Below, piece after piece: positions 45,013 through 52,219 of a DNA stretch of 64,000 bases. Position 1 is the stretch's first letter; each line of letters opens with the position of its first letter. Source of the DNA: Psychroflexus tropicus DSM 15496 (lineage in GTDB: Bacteria; Bacteroidota; Bacteroidia; Flavobacteriales; Flavobacteriaceae); NCBI RefSeq assembly GCF_000378765.1, contig NZ_KB905342.1, positions 1 to 64,000 of the forward strand, written 5' to 3'. The position numbers and the translations under genes were made by a program. Below the pieces are notes generated by a model. It was not told the DNA's origin. It worked only from the letters and a program-made list of their open reading frames with translations, and did no database searches.

Positions 45013-45040
45013 AAAACCATCTCTTAAAAGAGATGGTTTT
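45013..45040 (-). terminator. probable fasciclin-gene terminator cut off by the IS3 element
   Basis: AAAACCATCTCTT (45013-45025) pairs with AAGAGATGGTTTT (45028-45040). The surE unit already has its own terminator at 44877-44910, and the minus-strand fasciclin gene ending at 46467 has none of its own other than the palindrome inside the IS. The IS3 element (45054-46445) lies between them, so this hairpin most likely belonged to the fasciclin gene before insertion. Confidence 0.6.
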
Positions 45041-45075
45041 TATTATAAACATATGTCCCGTCCTGAAATAGCGAT

Positions 45076-45092
45076 ACACTAAACTTTAGTGT
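45076..45092 (+). promoter_or_regulatory. hairpin immediately before the IS3 start codon
   Basis: ACACTAAACTTTAGTGT is a perfect 8+1+8 palindrome that ends one base before the orfA ATG (45094) and covers the place of a ribosome binding site. In transcripts entering from outside the element it could hide the start, a known strategy of insertion sequences to limit transposase synthesis. Confidence 0.5.
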
Positions 45093-45093
45093 A

Positions 45094-45528
45094 ATGAAGA
45101 AGTCAACAAAGACGGTTTATGTAAAAAGAACCCAAAAAGACTACTCGCTTTCTTTTAAGCTTCAAGTAGTAGAGCAAATTGAGACAGGGCAGCTGGACAG
45201 GCTTTCTGCACATTTGAAATACGGTATTCAAGCCAGATCTACTATCACTTCCTGGCTCAGAAAATATGGTACCTTTGACTGGGAGAACCTATCTACAGTA
45301 TCCATGGCAAAAAAACCAGAACAAAGAATCATTGAGCTTGAGGCCAAAATTAAACTCTTGGAAAAACAAAAAGCTCGTGCTGAACACTTAGCAGAGAGAG
45401 CTGATAAGAAAGTAATCATTTTTGATATGCTAGTTGATATGGCAGAGAAAGAATACGATATCGCTATCAGAAAAAATTACACGCCCGAGTTATTGAACGC
45501 TTCAAAGAAGAAAAAAAAGAAACAATAG
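45094..45528 (+). CDS. IS3 transposase OrfA
   Basis: The 144-residue OrfA has a helix-turn-helix (SFKLQVVEQIETGQLDRLSA, then ITSWLRKYG) followed by a leucine-zipper-like coiled coil (EQRIIELEAKIKLLEKQKAR). It binds the ends of the element and dimerises. Near its end lies the slippery heptamer A-AAA-AAG (45513-45519), where a -1 shift leads into orfB. Without the shift it terminates at TAG 45526-45528. Confidence 0.9.
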   Translation: MKKSTKTVYVKRTQKDYSLSFKLQVVEQIETGQLDRLSAHLKYGIQARSTITSWLRKYGTFDWENLSTVSMAKKPEQRIIELEAKIKLLEKQKARAEHLAERADKKVIIFDMLVDMAEKEYDIAIRKNYTPELLNASKKKKKKQ

Positions 45529-46388
45529 TTTCTGCCTGTAACTTACTTGGGCTAGATAGACAGGTATATTATCGAGCCATTAAATCCAGAACTCAAAAAC
45601 AACATATCTCACAACAAGTCATAGATTTAGTTAGAGTTATACGAAGTAAAATGCCTAAAGTAGGCACAAGAAAATTGTATCATATGTTGAAGGATAAACT
45701 CTCTGCTTTAAATGTAGGAAGAGATAAACTCTTTAGGATACTAAAGGCCAATCATATGCTTATAAAACCAGAACGGAGCTATCATGTAACTACCGATTCA
45801 CATCATCGATTTAGAAAACATAAAAACATCGTTTGTAATATCGAAATTAATAGACCAGAGCAAATATGGGTAAGTGATATCACCTATGTAGGTACTAGAG
45901 CAAATCCTTCATATTTAGCCTTAATAACAAATGCTTATTCTAAGAAAATTATGGGTTATAATGTGAGTGATAGTCTAGCAGTAGAAGGTTCGTTGCTAGC
46001 TTTAGAAATGGCTTTAAAAAATAGATGTTATAAGGGCAAGCCTTTAATACATCATTCAGATCGAGGACTTCAATATTGTTCTAATGACTACCAAAAATTA
46101 CTATCGGAAAACCACATAAGTGCAAGTATGACAGAGAAATATGATCCTTATGAGAACGCCATAGCAGAGCGGATTAATGGAATATTGAAACAAGAATTTA
46201 ATATAGCCAAAAATATAAAAGAGATGAGTTTAAAGAAAAAACTGATCAAAGAAACAATAGATATTTATAATATATTGAGACCACATCTGTCAAACCACAT
46301 GCTAACACCAGTAGAAATGCACCAACAAAATAAAATCAAAAGAAAAACATATAAGACAAAAAAGCTAAGCAATGAGCTCATTGCTTAG
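45519..46388 (+). CDS. IS3 transposase OrfB (expressed by -1 frameshift)
   Basis: The frame opens from GAA at 45519 after a -1 slip and continues ETIVSACNLLGLDRQVYYRA through to 46388, giving an OrfAB product of about 431 residues. The rve integrase core is intact: Asp in WVSDITYVGT, Asp in HHSDRGLQYCS, and Glu in NAIAERINGILKQEF. An internal ATG (45651) would start only a truncated protein. The stop codon lies inside the terminal palindrome 46360-46393. Confidence 0.88.
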   Translation, partial: ETIVSACNLLGLDRQVYYRAIKSRTQKQHISQQVIDLVRVIRSKMPKVGTRKLYHMLKDKLSALNVGRDKLFRILKANHMLIKPERSYHVTTDSHHRFRKHKNIVCNIEINRPEQIWVSDITYVGTRANPSYLALITNAYSKKIMGYNVSDSLAVEGSLLALEMALKNRCYKGKPLIHHSDRGLQYCSNDYQKLLSENHISASMTEKYDPYENAIAERINGILKQEFNIAKNIKEMSLKKKLIKETIDIYNILRPHLSNHMLTPVEMHQQNKIKRKTYKTKKLSNELIA

Positions 46389-46393
46389 CTTTT
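46360..46393. terminator. perfect palindromic terminator at the end of IS3 orfB
   Basis: Seventeen bases on each side of the point between 46376 and 46377 are perfectly complementary (AAAAGCTAAGCAATGAG and its partner), with T-runs on both strands. It includes the orfB stop and can also end transcription coming from the other side. Confidence 0.85.
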
Positions 46394-46466
46394 AATTAGT
46401 AATTTAATCCTTTAATAATCTGTATCAATTATTTAGGACTAGACAATAAAATATAATTATGGGCGA

Positions 46467-47834
46467 TTATTGTACAATAATTTGACCATTCATAGATCCA
46501 TGTACAGTACAGATATAATCTGCAATTTCATCTGCTAATTCTTGGGTAAGAGTAAAGTCGAATTGGTCATCAGAAGTTTGAAAATTAACTCCAGCATCTC
46601 CTTCAAAGGATCCTTCAGCACTCATACTCAAAAGAGCATTTCCTGATGCATCTCTAATTTCAAATGGATGTGGACCAAAGCCTGTTACTGATAACTCATA
46701 ACGGGTACCAACGGTTAAGGTCCATGTACTATTATTTTCATTTAAGTTAGTCACATTAGCACCTGCAGTGATAGCACTAACAAAATAAGCACTAGCTCCA
46801 TCATTATCAACTGTCATTTCAACAACACTAACAGCCTCTGGTAATTCTGGTAATAAAACACCATCGATAACATGAACTACTCCGTTTTCAATCGCTACAT
46901 CTGCTGTGGTAACATTATAGGTAGTACCAGCAGCGTCTGTAACTGTAACATCAGATCCTGATCTGGTAACTGTTAATTCTTGATCTGCTAGTGTATTGAA
47001 AGTCTGAGCACCTTCATTCAAATCCTCTGCGAAAGCTACAGCAGGAACGACGTGGAAACCTAAAACAAGTTCTAGGTTGTCGACACCACCTATTGCTTCC
47101 ACTAATTCATTTAAGTCTGCTGCATTAAAAGCATCTAAAGCGTCAGCAAAGGCATCGTTTGTTGGAGCAAATACAGTAATTGCATCAGCATTTAATAAAG
47201 TCTGATCCAATCCATCTACTGCACCTACAGCATCCAGTAAAGTTGTTAACCCAGCATCTGTAGCTGCTTCAACTAAATTTGGCAACTCAGGCTCAGGTAA
47301 GGTTGGAAGTAATACTCCATCAATAACATGTACTACACCATTTTCAATTTCTACGTCTGCAGTGATCACATTTCTTACGGTTCCATTAGCATCTGTAACG
47401 GTCACCTCACTACCTGTTCTAGTCACTGTAATTTCTTGTCCAGCTAACGTGTTGAAGGTTTGTTCTCCTTCAGCTAAATCAGTTGAGAAAGCAACTGCTG
47501 GAACAACATGAAAGCCAAGAACAAGTTCAAGATTATCCACTCCGCCTATAGCTTCTACCAAACCATTTAAATCGTTTACATTAAAAGCTTCAAGTGCATC
47601 CCCAAATGCTTCATTGGTTGGAGCAAACACTGTGATGGCATCAGCATTCAATAATGTTTGATCCAAACCGTCTACAGCACCTACAGCATCCAACAAAGTG
47701 GTTAAACCAGCAGCTTCAGCAGCTTCAACTAAATTTGGTGGAGTTTGTGTAGGTGTGGTATCATCGTCATCTGAACATGACACTCCAGCTGTTAATAATA
47801 CAGCTAATAGCAAAAATTTTGAAAGTAATTTCAT
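46467..47834 (-). CDS. surface lipoprotein with two fasciclin domains and a cupredoxin domain
   Basis: The start is the ATG at 47834, giving a lipoprotein signal (MKLLSKFLLLAVLLTAGVSC). The following SDDDD resembles the acidic export signal of surface lipoproteins in Bacteroidota. Two FAS1 domains (about residues 35-180 and 187-330) are nearly identical in sequence; both contain LTTLLDAVGAVDGLDQTLLN and an ENGVVHVIDGVLLP end. A cupredoxin-like domain (about 340-455) follows with possible type 1 copper ligands: His in GFGPHPFEI and Cys-His-Met in YICTVHGSM. Probably an adhesion protein able to bind copper. Confidence 0.88.
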   Translation of the reverse strand: MKLLSKFLLLAVLLTAGVSCSDDDDTTPTQTPPNLVEAAEAAGLTTLLDAVGAVDGLDQTLLNADAITVFAPTNEAFGDALEAFNVNDLNGLVEAIGGVDNLELVLGFHVVPAVAFSTDLAEGEQTFNTLAGQEITVTRTGSEVTVTDANGTVRNVITADVEIENGVVHVIDGVLLPTLPEPELPNLVEAATDAGLTTLLDAVGAVDGLDQTLLNADAITVFAPTNDAFADALDAFNAADLNELVEAIGGVDNLELVLGFHVVPAVAFAEDLNEGAQTFNTLADQELTVTRSGSDVTVTDAAGTTYNVTTADVAIENGVVHVIDGVLLPELPEAVSVVEMTVDNDGASAYFVSAITAGANVTNLNENNSTWTLTVGTRYELSVTGFGPHPFEIRDASGNALLSMSAEGSFEGDAGVNFQTSDDQFDFTLTQELADEIADYICTVHGSMNGQIIVQ

Positions 47835-47992
47835 AGTATTTTTTGTTTTTAGATTACGTAAATAAAACAAAGTGAAACCAGAAATTACTACTTCAAAATT
47901 CACGTTTAGCATATAATTAACAAGAATGATGGATTTAAAGGACTATTTCTTAAAAAAGCATGAAATTTATTAAAGAAGCTATAAGAATTAAA

Positions 47993-48021
47993 AAAGAGCT
48001 CAGTACTTTACTGAGCTCTTT
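47993..48021 (-). terminator. terminator after the four-fasciclin gene
   Basis: AAAGAGCTCAGTA (47993-48005) and TACTGAGCTCTTT (48009-48021) form a 13-bp stem with a 3-base loop. It ends the gene at 48047 and separates it from the next fasciclin gene, which therefore has its own promoter in 47835-47992. I see no clear TAnnTTTG box there. Confidence 0.85.
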
Positions 48022-48046
48022 ATAAACAATTGATTTAAATTTTATA

Positions 48047-49897
48047 TTAATCTACCTCTGGAAGTAAAACCGTATCAATGGAGTGAATAACCCCATTAGA
48101 CGCCTGAATGTCGAAAGATGCTATAGTGCTCATTCTTCCTCGTGGGTCTGTCAACGTTCCTTCTGTGGTGTTCACTGTGAGGTCTGAACCTAATGTAGTT
48201 ATAATACCATCTTCTAGACCTGTTGACCTCAAATTAAATCCTGTGATCACGTGTGTATTCAAGGACGCTGTTAGCGTAGCAGGATCGATATCTTCTATAC
48301 TGTTCACCTGAAGCTCATCGAGCAAATTATCAAAGGCCTGATTGGATGGTGCAAATACGGTAAATGGTGAAGGCGTTGCACCAAAGGGAGTAGATAACAC
48401 ATCCACATAGTTTTGAGAGGCTTGATCTTGATTAGTCAAAGCAGACAGTAAACTCGAAAAATTAGGATCTGCACTTATAAATGTGACTATAGTAGGTAAG
48501 TCTATAACTTCATTTACAATATGAATAACCCCGTTATCAGCTTCATTATCTGGTGTAGTTACAGAAGAAACACCATTGAGTAAAATTCCGTTGCTTGTGT
48601 TGACAAAAAGGCTTAACTTATTTTCAGTAGCTCCATAAGTAGCTAATGTACTGGCATATGAGGTTTCAAAATCACCTGAGAAAGACACCTCATTCAAAAC
48701 ATGATTCAATAATAATTGCGTGATGACTTCCACTGAAAAATCAGTAATTTCACTTCCGTTTAAATAAGAATCAAAGGCTTCATTATTTGGAGCAAAAACT
48801 GTAAAATTAGCAGATCTATCGGCTAAGACTTCATCTAAGCCTGTGTATTCTAAAGCGGATACAAGGCTAGACAAATCATTGTTAGTTGATGCTACGCCCG
48901 TTATTGTAGGGTCTATAATACTTAAAACTTCTTCAGGTAATAGTACTTTATCAATTGTATGCATTACCCCATTATCGGCTTGTATATCAGTCTCGATTAA
49001 TGAAGCATTTGTTCCAGATGCATCTTCAACTTGAGGCGATTCGCTGAGATCGAACTCGAGAGACTCGCCTTGGAATGTTTCGGCAGTCAGACCTGTGGAT
49101 AAATCACCTAATCTTACATTATTGTCGGTAATAACATGATATTTTAATACAGTTGCCAGGATTTCAGGATCTACTTCCTGTAAACTCTCAACCCCTAAGG
49201 TTTCTATTAGATCATCAAAAGCTGCATTTGTTGGCGCAAAAACGGTAAATGGAGCATTATTACCTACATTGGAGAGCAGTTGTATAAAATTCAAATCTTC
49301 AGATTCTGCTAATTGAAGGGCTTCAACTAAAGAAGACAGTTCAGGGTTAGCATCAGCTTGAGTGACTATTGTTGGTTTCGATATTACATTATTTACAATA
49401 TGGACAACTCCATTGGAGGCAATGTTATCTGCATTATCTACCTCCGCTATACCGTTTAGTACTACTCCATCTTGCGCATTAATAAAAAGACTGAGCCGAG
49501 CTTGAGCCACCGAACTGCTAGTAAAGGTTGTGCTGTATCCTGTAGAAAGGTCTGCAGCAAGATTTTCTCCTTCAATGACATGGTTTAAAAGCAATTCTCT
49601 CAATTCATCTTCGGGAACAGCCCCTAAGCTCGCGTAACCATTAAGTTCCAGAAATTGTGTGAAAGCTGCGTTAGTTGGAGCGAACAATGTAAGATCTTCA
49701 TCTGTTGTAAAGTCTGATACTAGATTTACAGTTTCTAAGGCTGCTAATAAATTAGACAACTCTGGATCATCAGTAACTATTTGTGCAATGGTGTTTTCGG
49801 TGTCTGGATTTTCTAGGACGATATCGTCATCCTCAGAACAGGACACGATTCCACAAAGTATAAAAAAGGAAAGAAAAAATTTTGATAGGGATTTCAT
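48047..49897 (-). CDS. surface lipoprotein with four fasciclin domains
   Basis: The 616-residue lipoprotein (FILCGIVSC, then SEDDD) has four FAS1 domains, roughly residues 35-175, 180-320, 325-460 and 465-615. Each shows the H1 motif (LTLFAPTNAAF, FTVFAPTNAAF, FTVFAPNNEAF, FTVFAPSNQAF) and the H2-type NGVVHIVN/NGVIHIVN end. FAS1 repeats mediate cell adhesion. Domains 1 and 3 resemble each other, as do 2 and 4, suggesting a duplicated pair. It lies upstream of the fasciclin-cupredoxin gene on the same strand but behind its own terminator. Confidence 0.9.
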   Translation of the reverse strand: MKSLSKFFLSFFILCGIVSCSEDDDIVLENPDTENTIAQIVTDDPELSNLLAALETVNLVSDFTTDEDLTLFAPTNAAFTQFLELNGYASLGAVPEDELRELLLNHVIEGENLAADLSTGYSTTFTSSSVAQARLSLFINAQDGVVLNGIAEVDNADNIASNGVVHIVNNVISKPTIVTQADANPELSSLVEALQLAESEDLNFIQLLSNVGNNAPFTVFAPTNAAFDDLIETLGVESLQEVDPEILATVLKYHVITDNNVRLGDLSTGLTAETFQGESLEFDLSESPQVEDASGTNASLIETDIQADNGVMHTIDKVLLPEEVLSIIDPTITGVASTNNDLSSLVSALEYTGLDEVLADRSANFTVFAPNNEAFDSYLNGSEITDFSVEVITQLLLNHVLNEVSFSGDFETSYASTLATYGATENKLSLFVNTSNGILLNGVSSVTTPDNEADNGVIHIVNEVIDLPTIVTFISADPNFSSLLSALTNQDQASQNYVDVLSTPFGATPSPFTVFAPSNQAFDNLLDELQVNSIEDIDPATLTASLNTHVITGFNLRSTGLEDGIITTLGSDLTVNTTEGTLTDPRGRMSTIASFDIQASNGVIHSIDTVLLPEVD

Positions 49898-50005
49898 AAA
49901 TTAATTTTTTGTGAAGAAACGTTTAAACTAAGACTGCATCAAATTTACCAGTGATTTTTAATCCTTTTTTAACTCATCACTTAAACCTAAATAGACAACT
50001 TCAAT

Positions 50006-50656
50006 TTATGGGCATGAGTTTATAGAAGACTCATAAATACTCATGAATTCAGAATTTGAATTGATTTTATTAGTCTCTGAGTCGGGCCCTATAAGTGCTA
50101 CCGGATATTCAATTTCGTAAACATCATCTTCGTGTAAGGTGTCTAAATAACGAAACACTTCTATATTACTATCTAAAACCAAAGTCTCGAAGTTGGTATT
50201 GGATTGATTATATTGTTTGATAGAAATAGGGTATTCAAAATTTAAACAGGAGTTAGGCTCAAGACCAAAATCATTCTCGCAGGAATTGGTCAATAAGGTC
50301 AATTCTGAAGTGTTACGAACCTCATGTTCGTTATAATTGAAAAAAACTATATTGACTGGAAAAAGGATTTCAATATTGTCTGCTTCATCAATCATCTGCA
50401 AATTCTGGATGGAATTTACACGTATTTGCTCAGAATTTACGCTGAGATCATAAGGAAAAACAAGACTAAAGCATGACGTGCTATCAACATGATCATCGAA
50501 AGATGCATTATGGAGAGTCATGGATTTAATCATGGAAGTAAGCTCTGATGATCTATGGGTTGTATCTATAGATTCAATTATTTGTTCATCATCACTGTAG
50601 CAACTCGAAAAAAGAAAATGGCAGGAAAGAAAGATAATATTGTAATTTTTCATCAT
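50006..50656 (-). CDS. lipoprotein of unknown function
   Basis: Two adjacent ATGs (50656, 50653) can start it. A lipoprotein signal (FLSCHFLFSSC) is followed by YSDDEQ, again an acidic stretch after the lipid-bearing Cys. The rest (about 190 residues) is acidic and rich in Asn, with strand-like pieces such as CFSLVFPYDLSVN and a later CLNFEYPISIKQYN that echo each other, as does YEIEYPVALIGPD. Three related ...FPY/EYP... repeats may form a small beta structure. It is divergent from the ECF sigma gene; no family is recognised. Confidence 0.72.
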   Translation of the reverse strand: MMKNYNIIFLSCHFLFSSCYSDDEQIIESIDTTHRSSELTSMIKSMTLHNASFDDHVDSTSCFSLVFPYDLSVNSEQIRVNSIQNLQMIDEADNIEILFPVNIVFFNYNEHEVRNTSELTLLTNSCENDFGLEPNSCLNFEYPISIKQYNQSNTNFETLVLDSNIEVFRYLDTLHEDDVYEIEYPVALIGPDSETNKINSNSEFMSIYESSINSCP

Positions 50657-50730
50657 AAACCTTCTTTTTAATATAAAACAACTTAAATTAGAAATTTCCT
50701 ACCAATCTATTTATTAGAGTTGCAAAATTA

Positions 50731-51255
50731 ATGAAAACACCTAAAACCTTATTTAAAAATTGTTGTGAACAAGCTGTATTTTCAAATCTACATCAAAAAT
50801 ATGCTAAAGATTTACATGATTTTATTTATTACAAATTTGGCAGCGCTTATAATCCAAAGGATAAAGTTCAGGAGGCCTTTATGAAGCTATGGGAAAATTG
50901 TGAAAAAATAGCTCCCGATAAAGCAAAAAGCTATTTGTTTTCTGTGGCCAACAATACAACCCTCAATGTAATCAAACACAATAAAGTGGTGTTGAAATAT
51001 GAGACAAACTCTAGACCTAGCTCATCAGATCATCAAGACCCCCAATTTATCTTAGAAGAAAAAGAGTACCTAAACAAATACCAAAAGGCCCTATCAAAAC
51101 TAACGGAAGAAAAAAGAGTAACCTTTTTAATGAACCGTGCTGAAGGCAAAACTCACAAAGAAATCGCAGAATTGCTAGGAATCTCCAGGAAAGCTGTAGA
51201 AAAACGGATATACACGGCCTTGGAGCAATTAAGAAAAGAAATTCAAGAGATATGA
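50731..51255 (+). CDS. ECF-type RNA polymerase sigma factor
   Basis: The 174-residue sigma factor has region 2 (KYAKDLHDFIYYKFG...KDKVQEAFMKLWENC, then KAKSYLFSVANN) and region 4 with the helix-turn-helix EGKTHKEIAELLGISRKAVEKRIYTAL. It directs polymerase to a small regulon that probably includes the genes downstream. The FecR-like anti-sigma gene starts 55 bases after its end. The order sigma-FecR-TonB receptor is a classical cell-surface signalling set. The ATG at 50731 is preceded by an A/T-rich leader. Confidence 0.92.
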   Translation: MKTPKTLFKNCCEQAVFSNLHQKYAKDLHDFIYYKFGSAYNPKDKVQEAFMKLWENCEKIAPDKAKSYLFSVANNTTLNVIKHNKVVLKYETNSRPSSSDHQDPQFILEEKEYLNKYQKALSKLTEEKRVTFLMNRAEGKTHKEIAELLGISRKAVEKRIYTALEQLRKEIQEI

Positions 51256-51310
51256 TAATTTTAAAGTAGGAATTTAAAGGGCTAAATTGTCTTATAACTG
51301 AAGAATAGGT

Positions 51311-52219
51311 ATGAAAGAGGAAAAAGTTATCAAAAAATGGCTCAAAAACGAGCTATCTAAAGAGGAGCTTGAGGCGTTCAAAGAATTAGACGCCTACCCT
51401 ACTTACATTAAACTTTCAGAGCAAGCCAGACACTTTAAGGCTCCACAATTTGATGAGCAGTCTTCCATAAAAAGTTTGAAATCTCAAATCGAATTTAAAC
51501 AACAAGGGGCTTCCAAAAGAAAGAAAATGTACTATTATTATGCTGGTATTGCTGCCATTCTTGTTTTAGGTTTCTTTATTTTTAACACTATTGAATCTGT
51601 CTCAGGTTTGACTTCTTTTGAAACCAAGATAGCAGATACAGAACATATCATTTTACCAGATCAGTCTGAAGTAGATTTAAACGCTAGTTCAACACTCAAT
51701 TATGTAAGCAATCAATGGGACACCAAAAGAACACTTGAGCTTGACGGCGAAGCCTACTTCGAAGTGACATCTGGCAGTAAATTTACTGTCAATACAACTT
51801 ATGGGACTGTTGAGGTGCTTGGTACAAAATTTAATGTAAAGTCCAGAACATATGGATTCGAAGTGACTTGTTATGAAGGTTCTGTTGCTGTTGCTCTTAA
51901 CGATAAGGAATTTGTCTTAAAGCAAAACGATCAATTGCTTTACGATTCCTCTTCCATCCAAAAAAAGAAAATTGAAAAAAAATCTCCAGATTGGAAAAAC
52001 AAGTACACTACTTTAAAAAGCAGAACACTGGAGCAGGTGCTTGAAGAATTCAGCTACTATTACGATGTCGATTTTGATGTAAAAGGCATTAATACTTCGA
52101 GACTTTACACAGGAAGTTTCCCTCATAACAATTTAGAAATTGCTTTAAAATCCATTACTTTGCCACTAGAGTTGACCTATCAGATGAATGATAAAACGGT
52201 CATTTTAAGCAATAAGTGA
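51311..52219 (+). CDS. FecR-family anti-sigma regulator
   Basis: The 302-residue protein has an N-terminal cytoplasmic part that would hold the sigma factor, one membrane helix (YYAGIAAILVLGFFIFNTI, about residues 78-96), and a periplasmic FecR domain (ETKIADTEHIILPDQSEVDL...ELDGEAYFEVT). The C-terminal DUF4974-like domain (LEQVLEEFSYYYDVDFDV) contacts the receptor. It transmits the signal from the TonB receptor to the sigma factor. The TonB receptor gene starts inside its stop codon region (GTGA). Confidence 0.9.
   Translation: MKEEKVIKKWLKNELSKEELEAFKELDAYPTYIKLSEQARHFKAPQFDEQSSIKSLKSQIEFKQQGASKRKKMYYYYAGIAAILVLGFFIFNTIESVSGLTSFETKIADTEHIILPDQSEVDLNASSTLNYVSNQWDTKRTLELDGEAYFEVTSGSKFTVNTTYGTVEVLGTKFNVKSRTYGFEVTCYEGSVAVALNDKEFVLKQNDQLLYDSSSIQKKKIEKKSPDWKNKYTTLKSRTLEQVLEEFSYYYDVDFDVKGINTSRLYTGSFPHNNLEIALKSITLPLELTYQMNDKTVILSNK

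Larger units (their letters stand above)
45054..46445 (+). mobile_element. IS3-family insertion sequence, complete
   Basis: The 1392-bp element has ends TGTCCCGTCCTGAAATAGCG (left) and an imperfect inverted copy, TATTTAGGACTAGACA, at the right end. The ATA trinucleotide lies on both sides (45051-45053 and 46446-46448), consistent with a 3-bp target duplication. Two overlapping reading frames encode the transposase, joined by a -1 frameshift signal. All DDE residues are present, so it may still be active. Confidence 0.9.

Noticed and set aside
46467-47834. two near-identical 456-bp blocks as an assembly duplication
   Set aside because: The blocks differ at many codons, including synonymous ones, so they are a true internal domain repeat.
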